NCBI RefSeq assembly: GCF_033115175.1
Contig: NC_084850.1
Span: forward strand, 248,001-312,000
Reading direction: 5' to 3'
DNA: 64,000 nucleotides
Source of the DNA: Lepus europaeus
Lineage: Eukaryota > Chordata > Mammalia > Lagomorpha > Leporidae
Below are positions 25,383 through 37,539 of the stretch, piece after piece. Numbering within the stretch: the stretch's first letter is position 1; every line of letters begins with the position of its first letter. A program made the position numbers and the translations under genes. The notes beneath the pieces are model-generated. The model was given only the letters and a program-made list of their open reading frames with translations. It was not told the origin of the DNA and searched no databases.

Positions 25383-26780
25383 GCATTTGCAGGGGCGAAT
25401 AGGAGCAGCCGTTAACTTTCGCCTGCCCGACATCAGGGTTCTGAGCTGAAGTGCATCTGTGTTATCCAAGCTGTTGCTATTATTGGTTCTATCTGTTCTC
25501 TTAGTCCACATGACTTCTCTTTTATGCCTTCCCTCTGCATGGCTAGTCTGTGCCGCCCTTACTCATTCTCTTCTGAGATAAATTATTAATCTCCCAAACG
25601 AACTATGAACATTATCTCGCTTTTAATTTTTTCCCTTTTTTCTGCAGACAAAGCCAAGGAATTCCTCATGTCCGACATGCCTCCAGCCCACTGTGCCCTT
25701 TTAGGGAAGGCTGATGTCATTGACTGACTCTGGCACCCAACAGATCGGTGGCTTTCAAGTGGCCTGGTCCTTCCAGGTGCATTTCACTGGACCCTCAGGC
25801 AGGCCCAAGAGGAGAGGCAGTTGGAACACGCAAATTCAGATTTCCTGCAAGGACACATCTTTTAGGTTTTCCTTCGCTGGCTCTTGCAGCTGACACACCC
25901 TTCTCCCTGCGCTCAGTTTTACCCCAAACTCGGCCCTCTCACCTGTGCTAGCTGTTAAGTGCTCCTTTTTTTCTTTTTTTAACCTGAGGCCCGAGGAGGG
26001 GAGGAGAGTGGACAGGAGAGAAGTCCTCCCTGAGGGTGGCAGGAACCCAGACAATTGCCCCATCATCGCTGCCTCGCAGTGTCTGCAATAGTCAGAAGTT
26101 GGAGTTAGGCACTGGCGCCAGCAAATGAAACCCAGATCCCGTCATGCAGTTAAGACACCCATCTCCCCGCCCCGCAGCGCAGCGCAGGTTAAAAAAAAAA
26201 AAAAAAAAAACATGTGAACATAAATTGACGATTGACGATTATGATTGTTGAAAAATTAAGTAGTACTATGGGCGCCCGCCAGGCATCCCCATCACAGCGA
26301 AACGGGAGGTTTTTCCAGAGAAGTGTAGACGGAGCGTGTTGCCCCACAACTCTGGAGAACATCCAAATCCCGTTTAACCCTGCATTTTTACTGTCTCGAC
26401 ACCTCTCTGCACCGCCCCCTCCGCTTTCCATTTCATTTCTGCAAAGCCTCCAGACCGTACTGGTGGCGCCAAGCCGCTGTGAACGAGGGGCGAATGCACT
26501 TAATGCTGAACAGTATGGAAATAGGCGCTGAGTCAATCTCACCAAAGCCGTGGGAACTCGACCCTAACCAAGAGCGTGCCCAGAACCCTAACGCACGCAG
26601 GCTCCCGTCCCTAGCGGCAGCCCGTGGGCATCCCAGCCCTGGCGGCTGGCCGAGTGTCTCACTGTCCCCAGAGGTCACAGCGTAGTCGGGAGTGTTCGGG
26701 GCCCTCTCTCGGAAGGGAATCAAGCCGGCAGTGAGCACAGGTTTGACCCTCAGCCACGGCTGTGTGGCTACACTGAGGCC
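25383..26780. other. Spacer between FAM3A and SLC10A3
   Basis: No exon recognised. It contains an A20 run at about 26190-26209 and otherwise old unique sequence, leading into the CpG island. Confidence 0.4.
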
Positions 26781-27320
26781 GCGCCTCACCAACCACGGCT
26801 CAAGAAGCCGCCTCCCGGCACGCCCGCCGCGGCTCCTGGTTCCCAGAAACGTCACTTCCGCTCTGAACCCGACGCGGCCACCGGAGGTGAGGAGGCCGCC
26901 GCGAGAGGGAGGAGCCCTGACGCGCGGGGCGGGACCCGCGCGAGGCGGGAATGGGCGGGGCCTCGGCGAGTGGGGCGGTGCCCCGGCGGGCCAAGCTCGC
27001 GGGTTTCGGCCGGCCCCGGCAGGCTCTGGTCTCAGGCTTCGCGGCCGCGGCGGCAGGTGAGAACCTGTGGCCGGGAAGGGGCAGGCGGGAGGTGGCCTCT
27101 GGCCCTGGCCCCGCATCGCGATCGCCCGCTCGGGCGTCCAGCTCGGCCGGGCTCGGCAGGGGAGGGCCGCCGCGCGTCGAGAGGCCCGGCACGGCTACAG
27201 GGCCCGGGAGTGACGCGAGGGAGCCTCCCGACCCCGAGAGCGCCCGGCCGGGTCGCCAGCTTGCCAGCGGCAGGACGGCGACCCGCTCTCCCTTCCCACC
27301 CCCAGCTCCTGCCCTACCTC
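26780..27320 (+). promoter_or_regulatory. SLC10A3: CpG-island promoter and noncoding exon 1 of SLC10A3
   Basis: CpG-dense segment with an ETS/CRE-like CGTCACTTCCG (26850-26860) and a GC box GGGCGGGGC (26953-26961). A consensus donor CAG/GTGAGA follows 27056. The matching acceptor CCCCAG ends at 28887, before the coding exon. The transcription start is inferred to lie near 26,900. Confidence 0.7.
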
Positions 27321-29022
27321 AGATCTTCCAGACTCCGGCAGTTACCCTAAGCCCGAACAGTCGGCCGGCTTGTGTGGAAAAAGCATCGGGGCCGGAATTC
27401 CCTCTTCTGCCTTGGGATACATCTGCTCAAACTCTTCAGGCCCCTCAGGCAGACATGGTGAGGGATCTCAGCCACACCGCCGCTGGGACTCAAAGCCGCC
27501 AGCCCCTCTGGAAAGATTGGTTATGGGGTGGATGGTCCTTAGTCTCTCCCTTCTGAACTGGTTCACACCACCTTGGTGGCTTCAGTCCTGGTGCCTTCAT
27601 CTTTCTCCCTCCACTTTGCTTCTACCCCACTCCGGTTTCCCTGGCTCCCTCTTCAGCAGTGAGACACCAGGCTGGATCAGGCCTCCAGGGTAAGTGACCC
27701 AAACGGCAAGCCAGCAGAGGCCATGTCATCCTGGGTTAGGGACGGGGGAAATTCTCCAAAGGATAAGCCCCCTGCTTAACCTGCCCTCTACCCCGGTCTC
27801 AGGTGAGGAAGGGCCAAGGCCAATGGTGGCTGCGACTGATCGGCTGTGGAGAGGCAGGGGCTTCTTCCAAAATCGGGACATTACAGGGCATGAGGCACCT
27901 GACAGGAGTGATGTAAACTCCTGTATCCTCAGCCTGGTCGCCCCACTTCTAGCACATGATGAGACAGGAGGCTGATGGCTGCCCGAATTGAAAAGCGGGA
28001 AGAGGTGAACCTCCTCCTTTATCCAAGGCACCCGCACCCTAGAAATGCTGGCAGTCCCGCTGGGCGTGTAAGGCCCTGCAGGGCCACATATGAGGCGGGA
28101 GGCAAGGCCCTGGAGCCCAAGCAGAGACTCTCCTGTGTAACACACAAGGCCTAGGCACTTGAAATCTGGGAGCAGCCATTTCTCTGGCGCTCTGACAGGA
28201 GGAAAAGCCCTCCTACTGCAGTGGCCATGTGCTTTGACCTGACTCACTCCTGCTGCTCCTTCCTGCTCGCCACCCCCCAGGACCTCCATGTCATCACTGT
28301 AGGGAACCAGAGCAGCACTGTTCCCAACCTTGTGTTGGGGGCAAACATCCACCCCCGGGGCCTGTGGCGCAAAGGCCACCCACTGTTCACACAGCTTCGC
28401 CAACCATCTTGCACCTGCCAAATGACACCAAAACCCCCAGGTGTGCTCTCTAAAGGCCTCCTGGGGCTGGCTCAAGTCTCTCTTCCCCGTTAGCACCTTT
28501 TGTTCTCATCCAGCAGTTCTCCTTGCTGCCCCCCACTGTGGTATCCCGCAGCCCCACTGTAGTGGCATCCCGAAGCCAGTGGGGATGGCGCTCCCAAATC
28601 CCTTGGTGTTAGCACATCACTGCAGGGTCACTGTGATGGGCAAACTCAGGCAGCTGCATGGGAACGCCTATGTGTAAGTGACCCCTTTAGAAGAGGCAAT
28701 TTTGGTGGCAGAGGGGACAGCCAAATGGCACTCAAGGGCCAGCACTAGTCACTGGCTTTCCACGGCCAAACTTGGGGCAAGGGGCCCTGCCCAGTCTTCT
28801 GTCACATGCACTTCTAGATCCCTGGGCTCCTAGGCTCCCGCCTACTCATCCTCACCAGCCTCCTTTCTGTGTCCTTTCTGTCCCCAGGGAGAGCTCTGCC
28901 AATAAGGGCAGCACAGGACCAGGACCAGCCCATGGACCCTCCTCAAGACAACGCAGTGGCACTGGCAGGGATGCCCTCCTAAGCCGCCAAGGGCCTGGGC
29001 ACACTGTCCTCCAGGAAGAGCC

Positions 29023-30411
29023 ATGCTATTAAGGAGGGGCAGAGGTGGCTGCCAGCATTGGCCTGGCTCCCTAGACCTGCTCAGAGCTGTCCTGCTGCTC
29101 ACTGGCCTGCTATGGGGTGCCCGTGGCAGCACAGCCCTGGGCCACACCATGCCACTGACCGAGGGCCGCTACCTGAGCATTGGGGATGGCTCCGTGATGG
29201 AGTTCGAGTTCCCTGAGGAGAGCGAGGGCATCATTGTGATCTCGAGCCAGTACCCGGGCCAGGCCAATGGGACAGGGCTTGGCCCCACACTGCGGGTCAC
29301 ATCCCTGGACACAGAGGTGCTGACCATCAAGAATGTGAGTGCCATTAACTGGGGCAGTGGGGGTGGCTTTGTGGTAAGCATCCACTCTGGCCTGGCCGGG
29401 CTGGCCCCACTCCACATTCAGCTTGTGGACCCGCACAAGGCACCCCCCACACTGATTGAGGAGCGGAGAGATTTCTGCATCAAGGTCTCACCTGCTGAAG
29501 ATGCCCCGGCCACGCTCGGCGCTGAGCAGGCTCACTTCTCAGAGAACCCAATACTCTACCTGCTCTTGCCTCTTATCTTCGTGAACAAGTGTTCATTTGG
29601 CTGCAAAGTGGAACTGGAGGTTCTGAAGGGGCTCATGCAGAGCCCCCAGCCCGTGCTGCTGGGCCTCCTGGGCCAGTTTCTGGTCATGCCCTTCTACGCG
29701 TTCCTGATGGCCAAAGTCTTCATGCTGCCCAAGGCCCTGGCTCTGGGCCTCATCATCACCTGCTCATCTCCTGGCGGTGGGGGAAGCTACCTCTTCAGCC
29801 TCCTTCTCGGAGGCGATGTCACCTTGGCCATCTCCATGACTTTCATATCGACGGTGGCCGCCACTGGTTTCCTGCCGCTGTCCTCAGCCATCTACAGCCA
29901 CCTGCTCAGCATCCATGAAACACTCCATGTGCCCATGTCCAAGATCCTGGGTACCCTGCTGTTCATCGCCATCCCCATAGCAGCAGGTGTGGTGATCAAG
30001 TCCAAGCTCCCCAAGTTCTCCCAGCTGCTGCTGCAGGTCATCAAGCCCTTCAGCTTTGTGCTGCTGCTGGGGGGCCTCTTCCTGGCCTATCGCATGGGGG
30101 TCTTCATCTTGGCAGGTGTCAGGCTACCCATTGTACTGGTGGGCCTCACAGTGCCGCTGGTTGGCCTCTTGGTGGGCTACTGCCTGGCCACATGTATGAA
30201 GCTGCCGGTGGCCCAGCGGCGGACAGTCAGCATTGAGGTAGGGGTGCAAAACAGCCTGCTGGCCCTGGCCATGCTGCAGCTGTCCCTCCGCCGCCTGCAA
30301 GCCGACTATGCCTCCCAGGCCCCCTTTATCGTGGCGCTGAGTGGCACCTCCGAGATGTTAGCCTTGGTCATTGGCCACTTCATCTACAGCAGCCTGTCCT
30401 CGGTGACTTGA
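29023..30411 (+). CDS. SLC10A3: SLC10A3 (P3 protein), orphan bile-acid-transporter family member
   Basis: Multi-pass membrane protein of the SLC10 (sodium/bile acid cotransporter) family, with no assigned substrate. The whole 462-aa frame is in one exon (about 28888 to the poly(A) site), as in human, where the protein is 477 aa. Residues about 18-40 form a hydrophobic signal-like segment. A soluble N-terminal region (about 45-175) has possible N-glycosylation sites such as NGT and NVS. From FSENPILYLLLPLIFVNKC onward come roughly nine hydrophobic segments. The SLC10 core shows as CSSPGGGGSYLFSLLLGGD and the later VGVQNSLLALAMLQL. The start is the first ATG after the exon boundary and gives an N terminus somewhat shorter than human. 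Neighbours transcribe the same way, with UBL4A about 0.8 kb downstream. Confidence 0.97.
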   Translation: MLLRRGRGGCQHWPGSLDLLRAVLLLTGLLWGARGSTALGHTMPLTEGRYLSIGDGSVMEFEFPEESEGIIVISSQYPGQANGTGLGPTLRVTSLDTEVLTIKNVSAINWGSGGGFVVSIHSGLAGLAPLHIQLVDPHKAPPTLIEERRDFCIKVSPAEDAPATLGAEQAHFSENPILYLLLPLIFVNKCSFGCKVELEVLKGLMQSPQPVLLGLLGQFLVMPFYAFLMAKVFMLPKALALGLIITCSSPGGGGSYLFSLLLGGDVTLAISMTFISTVAATGFLPLSSAIYSHLLSIHETLHVPMSKILGTLLFIAIPIAAGVVIKSKLPKFSQLLLQVIKPFSFVLLLGGLFLAYRMGVFILAGVRLPIVLVGLTVPLVGLLVGYCLATCMKLPVAQRRTVSIEVGVQNSLLALAMLQLSLRRLQADYASQAPFIVALSGTSEMLALVIGHFIYSSLSSVT

Positions 30412-30640
30412 GGCTCCTGGGTCAAGCTTTGTTCAGCCCCTGTACTCCACCATCCCCACTGTTCTTGTGTACCAAAGGCCTTTAGTTCTCATGCACTATG
30501 CACTCTGAAAAATCCAGGCTTATTTTTTTTACTGATTTTTTTATTCTCCAGCTTTCAGTGCCAAAGAGGCCATGCTGAATTAGGTAGATGGGCACTGCCC
30601 AGAAAATATATTTCAATAAAAGAGAGAAACAAGCCTGGGT
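30412..30640 (+). other. SLC10A3: SLC10A3 3' UTR
   Basis: Short 3' UTR with AATAAA at 30615-30620, so the transcript should end about 20 bases later. Confidence 0.8.
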
Positions 30641-31079
30641 CCCTTCCAATCTTTATCCTTTGGGACCTGGGTAGCTGTGGGCCAGGGAGGAGGGCCGACT
30701 TGGGTGACACCGCACCATGTGTCCCCTACCTCTGAGAAGTGGGCCTGGCTGGTTCCCCTGCCTGCTGCGAGGCACCGATGGGTTTTTTGCAGCTAGACTA
30801 CAGACAAGGAGACAAAAAGACATCAGGCAGTGGGGCAAGCTTGGCAGCACTGGGTCATGCTTGGACTCGCTGAGAAACAGAGAATCAGGGTTTGCATCGA
30901 CCTGCTCCACCAGCAGGCTGGCAATTGAGGGCGGGCCTGGATCTCCGCGGGGGCGAGTGCACCTCCTGGCCCGTCCTTTTCCCTAGCCTGTGTTCCCAGA
31001 TGAAGCAAACCTGTCCCAACTCGTTTCTCCTCCCTGTTCTGGAAGTCTGACCCTGGGCTGCTTTCCCGTCCCGTGCCTT

Positions 31080-31475
31080 GGCCAGCGGGGCGGGGTTGGG
31101 GGCTGGGGGCAGAATCCGTCAGCCTGGGCGTTTCCCCTGTGTTGCTAGGCGGGACCCCAAGGCGACCCCTCCTCCTGGGGCGCGGGCCCGAGGCGGCACG
31201 GGAGGGGCTAGAGTGTGTCACGGGTGACCAGGCGCGAGCTGGAGGCGGGACCGGGAGGTGGGGCGAGGCGCACCCTGGGGGCGGGGCCAGGTCGCGCGGG
31301 CGGTGGGCGCGCCCCGCGCCGCTTCCGGCGGCGGCGGGCGGTTCCGGCGCGCGCCCGGGGCGGCAGCGCGCGGTGGGGGGCCGTAGGGGTGCGCGCCGGC
31401 CCTAGTGGACGCCGCCGTGGCCGCCATGCAGCTGACTGTGAAGGCGCTCCAGGGCCGCGAGTGCAGCCTGCAGGT
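31080..31475 (+). promoter_or_regulatory. UBL4A: CpG-island promoter of UBL4A
   Basis: CpG-dense with several GC boxes (GGGGCGGGGCC near 31280) and ETS-like CTTCCGG at 31322-31328. The start codon sits in GCCGCCATG, which is also a YY1-like element. No TATA box. Confidence 0.7.
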
Positions 31476-32439
31476 AGGGTCACGACCAGGCCCGGACCAC
31501 TGTGCCTGGCTTGCGCATTCACGCCCTCTTGGAACAGGGCCGAGGGCGGGAATGGGACGGGCGGGCCAGCCAGGTCGGGGAGGCCGGGAGAGCTGCGCTC
31601 AGGAGGGGGACGCGAGGGCTCTGACGCCCTGGGTAGCGGACTCAACCCCTGCCTCCTCCCCTCGGCCCGCTCAGGTGCCGGAGGACGAGCAGGTGTCCAC
31701 GCTTAAGCAGCTGGTCTCCGAGAAGCTGAACGTCCCCGTGCGCCAGCAAAGGCTGCTGTTCAAGGGCAAGGCCCTGGCAGGTAAACCAGGGAGAGGAGAC
31801 GCCCAGGGATCCCCGCAGGAAGTTGGGGGACGGATGTGCAGGCCGAGCCCGGGTAGCAGCGCGCTGACGCCCCTGCCAAGTACAGCTTGGCCTTCGCAGA
31901 GGTGGCTGAATCCACCAGAGCCAGATGCTACGTCGTTGGTTCCCCCCGCCACCGCTACAGCCGTGGGTAAGAAACCCCACCGGTCTTTCTTTGGCAGATG
32001 GGAAACGACTGTCGGATTACAGCATCGGGCCCAATTCCAAGCTGAACCTAGTGGTCAAACCTCTGGAGAAGGTGTTACTGGCGGAGGGCACTGCTCGGAG
32101 ACTGGCCGACTCACCACCCCCGCCCGTCTGGCATCTGATCTCCAAAGTCCTGGCCCGCCACTTCAGCGCAGCCGATGCCAGCAGGGTCCTGGAACAACTA
32201 CAGAGGGTGAGAAGGGTAGCCCTGGACTTGCGCTCCAGTCCCAGCTGCTCCCAGCCCCTAGGCGCCTCTGTCACAGTGCCCCCTCCCCCACTGGCACCCC
32301 CTGAGCCCTCCTGGCCTTCTCTCCTCAGGATTATGAGAGGTCCCTGAGCCGCTTGACCCTGGATGACATCGAGCGCTTGGCCAGCCGCTTCCTGCACCCT
32401 GAAGGGACTGAGGCTATGGAGAAGGGCCTTTCCAAATAG
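31426..32439 (+). CDS. UBL4A: UBL4A (ubiquitin-like protein 4A; GET5/GDX homologue)
   Basis: Subunit of the cytosolic BAG6-UBL4A-GET4 complex, which hands tail-anchored membrane proteins to the GET3/TRC40 targeting factor and takes part in quality control of mislocalised proteins. Exons: 31426-31473, 31675-31780, 31998-32206, 32329-32439 (stop TAG). They sum to 474 nt, that is 157 aa, exactly the human length. Residues 1-74 are the ubiquitin-like fold, beginning MQLTVKALQGRECSLQ and including LLFKGKALADGKRLSDY. The C-terminal helical (Tugs) region, about 95-138, carries ISKVLARHFSAADASRVLEQ and binds BAG6. All junctions are GT-AG. Differences from human are few and conservative in the domains. 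Intact. Confidence 0.98.
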
Positions 32440-32515
32440 CATTCGTGGACCGTGGGGAGGACCCAGAGGCCGGGCCACAGCTGCATGTCGCATTAAATGT
32501 GTTCTCATGTTGCAG
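32440..32515 (+). terminator. UBL4A: UBL4A 3' UTR and ATTAAA poly(A) signal
   Basis: A very short 3' UTR with ATTAAA at 32492-32497 followed by TGTGTT-type GU-rich sequence. Confidence 0.75.
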
Positions 32516-32523
32516 TCTGGCTC

Positions 32524-32690
32524 ATGATAATAGTAGCTACCATGGACCTGGCTCTTGCTAGGTGCTAGGCACTACTCAAAGTACTCGGCCTGGGCTCGCT
32601 CCCACACCCTGCAGAAGAGGTGAGACAGCACAGTGGAGGCCCCTAGCGATGAAGTGGGGAGCCGGAATCGCAGTCCAGCCAGCTTCCAGC
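32524..32690 (+). mobile_element. MIR-like ancient SINE
   Basis: GCTAGGTGCTAGGCACTACT and AGCCGGAATCGCAGTCCAGCC lie in the order and spacing of a MIR core and 3' part. Diverged. Confidence 0.5.
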
Positions 32691-32949
32691 GGTGCCTCAC
32701 TGTGAGGAGAAAGGGGCTGTTTGGAAGCACGGGCTGTGGCATTTCACACTTAGCCCACTGAGAATCAGCTTTTCAATGAGGCCTTCCCAAGCCTGGCCCC
32801 TGCCGCCCAGTCCTGCTACCCTGGAGCCCTGCTGGGTCCAGCAGAGCCCTCGGCTCACCTTCACAGGACCTCACCTTCACAGGACGCCAAGGGGCAGGCA
32901 GCCCTGGGCTCCCTCAGCTGCTCTTGACGAAGGAAAGGCAGGTTGGGAG

Positions 32950-33035
32950 CCTGGGAGATGCAAAGTTACCCAAGCTTGGTGGTGTCACCTTGGGCAAGGC
33001 ACGCTGCCATTTCGGTTCCCCAGCCATCGACTCTG
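32950..33035 (+). mobile_element. Possible MIR fragment
   Basis: GTGTCACCTTGGGCAAGGCA resembles the MIR segment CCTTGGGCAAGTCACTTAAC. Short and weak. Confidence 0.35.
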
Positions 33036-33039
33036 TACA

Positions 33040-34950
33040 GTGAGGGCCAGCCCTCCAACCTGAATCCAGTTCCTTCATCCTTACCCCAGCCCGGGGCAGG
33101 AGTCTCTGTAGTGCTCCTCTCCTTGTGTTCAATAAACAAACTGAAGCCAAAAATGACACAGTGGCCCGAGATGTGGTGTCCTAGGCCTTGGTGACACAGC
33201 TCTTCTTTGGGGCATGCTGTCTGTTCAACTCCTTCTGGAAGTGGGTCATTCACGCCCATTGGGAGCTGACATGTGACTTAGCAAGGCAGTGTCAGTTAGG
33301 AGTCGCCCACAGCCTGGAAGGTAAATAGATGCTTCCCCCCTCACTGGGGTGCCAAGGCTTTCACTTTGCGTGGCCCTCCCTGCCAGAGAGGAAAACTCAG
33401 GTTGCTGGGGAGGGGACAGAGGTGTGTGCTGGTGGCACTAGCTCCTCTTTCACCCTGCCCGGATGCACTGCAGGGCATCTGAGCACCTGCTCCCTGGGGG
33501 AGGACCCCTGGGACAGTGGAGGCTGGAAGGGAACCACACAGGAATGGCGCTCAGCGTGCACAGGGCTGCACCTGCCTTCCGGGCCTGAGGCCCACCTGCC
33601 CGGGCCTCATGGGGCTGACACTAGGTCCCCAGGCTGGAAGAATGGACAGAGGCCTGACGGGAGAACGCTTTGAAGAGCAGCCAAAAACCTCTGGGGGTCT
33701 CAAGCCACAGGGCTGCATTTAGAATTATGGTCCGGTCACTCAGAGGATAAACTTAGCACTGCTCTCATTTACTTTGAGTCAGGAAACTTCGTTTGCACCA
33801 AAAGGAACCATGATAGCTAGACGGCTTTGGGTTTCCGATAATTGGTTTAATATTGAAGGGAATTGGTTCTGTCAGTTATGGAAACTTGCTGGCTTCTGAA
33901 ACTGAAAAGCCCAGAAGTACTGGCCGTGGCTGAGTAGTTTCCCCAACTACCGAGTTTCTTCTTGCCTCCCTCTGCGTTTCCCGCTATCTGCTTCGTCTCA
34001 GGCCGCTACCTCCAAGGACTGAAAGATGGCTGCCTGCTACTTCCATGGAAGCCCTGGTTCGCAGCCCACACCGAGGAGCACCTTCTCCTGCAGCTTCTGT
34101 CTCAGATGTCCCCAGCAAATAAACACTGTCATCTCATTGGTCAGAACTGGATGGTGCGTCCAATCTTTTGGTGGGGGTGCAATCTTGGGTGAGGGTTAGC
34201 ATCCTATCAGGCTGCCCCTGGGGCTGGACATGGAGCCGGTTCCGTGGACACAGATGGGCCACAAGAGGGAGGAGGAGGTTGTGGAGGAGAGCAGAATGGT
34301 GGCTACAAACAGCAGCTGTCCGCTGCTGGGAGCACTCGTGCATCGGAAAGATGCCGACCACTTTGCAGGTAGTGAAAGAGGAAGGGCTGGAGGGAGGGAG
34401 CTCATGCAAGGGGAAGCATTTTCTGAGGCTTGTAGCCATGCCAGGCACCGTGGTGTGTGTTTTCAGCGTTTGTACCTCTGACAGGAACTCGCTGCCCCCA
34501 AACAGACAACGAGAGACTCACGAAAAGGTTCTTGAGTTCGTTATGCCGGTGCCTTCCCGCTTGGAGGGTGACAGGTTGCATGTCAGGTGTTCAGGGACTC
34601 AGCTGGGCCAGGGAGGAGACAGCTTTCCCGATGCACTGTCTATATGGTCGGCAAGTGTGGTGAGTGGCTGCCTGTGGAGGGGGGACCAAGAGGGGGGTCC
34701 TCCTTCCTCCAGGGGGAGCGTGGGGAAGAGTGGCCGGATGTGGTTTTGTCACCTTTGGAAAAGCTAGGTGGTGGCCATCTGCTGGGTGGTTGAACATGGG
34801 TGGGGAGAGCTCAGAGGGGACGTGGGGTTGGACACAGCCATGGAGGCGTGAGGACTCTTCAGGGTGGTTGCCAGGGCCTCACTGATGCAACTGATCAGAA
34901 AACTCACTGATCGGAAAAAAGCTAAAAGGAACCGAGGCACCACTTGGTAA
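33040..34950. other. Intergenic DNA, no gene recognised
   Basis: Between UBL4A and the next MIR-like fragment I see no splice-bounded reading frame, RNA gene or young repeat. Open frames here are short and lack family resemblance. The sequence looks old and unique. Confidence 0.45.
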
Positions 34951-34954
34951 ATAA

Positions 34955-35100
34955 CATCGCACGGTTCCAAGTCCTTCCTATGCAGAGTTGTCTCATCTCA
35001 GCCTCACGTAGCTGCCATCGGCTGGGAAATGAAGAGTCAGCACTTGAATCCGGGTGTAGCCCAGTTCCGAAGCCCTGATGACAAGCTGTGTCCAGCAGTC
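34955..35100 (+). mobile_element. MIR-like ancient SINE
   Basis: TCATCTCAGCCTCACG, GGGAAATGAAGAG and CACTTGAATCCGGGTGTAGCC follow the order of MIR core and tRNA-unrelated 3' part. Diverged. Confidence 0.45.
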
Positions 35101-36226
35101 ATCTGCAGGCAGGAGGTCCTAGAAGCCGTGAGGTTAGATGAGCTGTTTTCCCCGAGAGTGGCATGAAAAGAGGGGACAGGATGAGTACTGAGGATCTTCA
35201 ACAGCTGGAGATGTGGAGGCTGCAGTGCCCCCAACCTTCCACCCAAAGGTGCAGCGAGGGCAGAACTAGTAACCATGGGGCCACTGGTGATGCTGAGGGG
35301 AAAGGATCCGAAGAAGATGAGGAGGCAGTGGTGCTGACCAGGACCCTCTCGTTCCAAGAAGCCTGTGTTGTTGGGGCTCGGGGGTGGGGTGGGAGTGGGT
35401 GTGAAAAGAGCACAGCTGTTATTGGTGTCGCTGGCGTTCAGCAGGCCAGGGAGGTGCCATGGGAAGCGAAGGCAGAAAGCTGGCATAGCCCGAAGCCACA
35501 GACTTCCCTTCCCAGAGTCTGGGGTAGCCATGCACACCTGCAGCCCCCAAATACTGAGATCCTCCATGAAAGGCTGGCATGGTTATGGCAGGCACCTGCC
35601 GCTGCAGGTCACATATCTACCTCTGGAGATGGCACCCCCTGCCCCATGCAGAGCCCTTGGGGAGGGTCCCTGGGACAGTCCTGGAATCCCCAGCAACAAA
35701 GTCTGATCTCAGAAGGCCCAGATGAGCAGCCTCTCCAAACCAAGTGTCCTGGCAGCCTGCAAGGCATGCAGGGTGTGCACTGTGGCAGGGCCCATGGAGT
35801 CTATGTGCTCACCATTGGCTGGCACCTTGCAGGCATCCAGCGTGGCCTCACTAGCTCCAGCAGGTTGCCTGGGCGAGGTGCGGCCAGCAGAGAAAGCAGT
35901 AGCTAGGACGGTGGGGTGTGGGAGGCATGCTCTGTCTCCCACTCACCCTTCTCCACAGGTAATCAGACACCAACAGTCTTTCAGAGCCCTGAGCCTTGAT
36001 GCTGTGTCCTCCCTGCCCACATCCCTCCTGATGGCATCAGGCTGCTCCCTGCTGGGGATGTAAGGTGCTGGCCACCAGACGGCCTCTTGCAAAGCTGTTT
36101 TCCCTTCCTAATTCACTAGGGAAGTGCCTAATGCTTGGAGATTTCATGAATATTCTGCTCCCTGACAGCCTTTATGATGGTCTCACCATCTGCTGGTGAC
36201 CTGTGCCTCAACCAGTTATTAAAAAT
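35101..36226. other. Intergenic DNA, no gene recognised
   Basis: No supported gene. A partial CTCF-like motif TGGCCACCAGACGGCCTC lies at 36069-36086. A 247-codon open frame at 35163-35906 has no family resemblance and no splice or promoter context. Confidence 0.4.
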
Positions 36227-36516
36227 TGGGGGCTGGTGCTGCGGCTCACTTGGCTAATCCTCTGCCTGCGGCACTGGCACCCCAGGTTCTAGTCCCAGTT
36301 GGGGTGCCAGATTCTGTCCCGGCTGCTCTTCTTCCAGTCCAGCTCTCTGCTGTGGCCCGGGAAGGCAGTGGAGGATGGCCCAAGTGCTTGGGCCCTGCAC
36401 CCGCATGGGAGACCAGGAGGAAGCACCTGGCTCCTGGCTTCAGATCAGCACAGTGCGCCGGCCACAACACGCCAGCCATAGCAGCCATTTGGGGAATGAA
36501 CCAATGCAAAGGAAGA

Positions 36517-36567
<51 letters not shown>

Positions 36568-36590
36568 AAATCTGTCAAAAAAAAAAAAAG
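36227..36590 (+). mobile_element. C-type SINE, intermediate-young subfamily
   Basis: Head GGCTGGTGCTGCGGCTCACT, then the body, a (CT)n run at about 36521-36564 and an A-tail. Confidence 0.9.
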
Positions 36591-37039
36591 TTGGGAACTT
36601 AATCAGTTTATTGGTGATTGCAAAATGGTGATTTTCTGGGCTTGCTTTCTACACTGCTTTGTTGTCACTTCAGTATAAAGAGCATTCCTTTTACTCTGTT
36701 CTCGATCACAAACTCATCTGTTTACTCAACAACTGAGAATCCAAGATTGTCATTTTTGGCCTAATTTTCCACTGGACTATGCATAGAGTCATGTGCATAA
36801 ATCATGTGTACAGCTCAGTAGATTTGCAAAGTGAGCACAGCCATGCACACAGTTCACAATACAGAACATTGCCAGCACAAGAGAACCATCCCTCATACTC
36901 ACTCCCTGCTTCTGCTCCTGTCCAAACAGTCTACTATCTTTTTGAATGCTCAAGTTGTTCTAATGCTTATTCTTTCAGGCTGGTTCCTGTGTTGTTTTGC
37001 CATGGACTATCCATCCTTCTGTTTTTCTTTATTTCTAAT

Positions 37040-37352
37040 TTTTTTAAAATTTTTTTCAAAAGGCAGACAGAGAGAGATCGATCTTCCACATGCTGGTTCT
37101 CTCCTCAAATGTTCCCAACAGCCAAAGCTGGGCTAGGCTGAAGCCAAGAGCTGGGAACTCAGTCTGGGCCAGTTTCCCATGTCGGTGGCAAGGACACAAG
37201 TACTTGAGCCGTTATCTGCTGCCTCCCAGGGTGCGCGTTAGCAGATAGCTGCATCAGAAGTGGCGTGGGTAACTGAGAGTGAAAGCAGGCGCTCTGACAT
37301 GGGATGCTGGCGTCCCAAATGGTGATTCAGCTGCTCTGCCAATGCGTGCCCC
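37040..37352 (-). mobile_element. Older C-type SINE
   Basis: Reversed, diverged element: AATTTTTTTCAAAAGGCAG on the left and a degenerate head ending GCCAATGCGTGCCCC. Confidence 0.75.
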
Positions 37353-37539
37353 GTCTTTCTGTTTTGTAGTCAAACCCTTACTTATTGGCACTACAAGGTG
37401 CTCCGGGCTCATCTTGTGCTTCTTCCTGCTGCAGCCCAAGAACCAGCCATTTCTTCAAAGAACCTAGCTCCTCTTAGCGGGAAATGGTATTTACAAAGCA
37501 AGATCTGCACATAGGATATGTTCACTGTTACTGGGATGT

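Noticed and set aside
26951-27556. 201-codon open frame over the SLC10A3 CpG island
   Set aside because: GC-rich composition produces long open frames in several phases. It crosses a consensus donor at 27056 and resembles no protein family.
27726-28496. 256-codon minus-strand open frame in the SLC10A3 intron
   Set aside because: No family resemblance, no splice or promoter context on that strand, and it lies inside an intron of a gene on the other strand.
31405-32304. 299-codon frame running through UBL4A
   Set aside because: It reads through UBL4A introns, which have clear GT-AG sites; the spliced product matches UBL4A exactly in length.
35163-35906. 247-codon open frame between UBL4A and LAGE3
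   Set aside because: No recognised domain, no acceptor/donor or polyadenylation context; likely chance.
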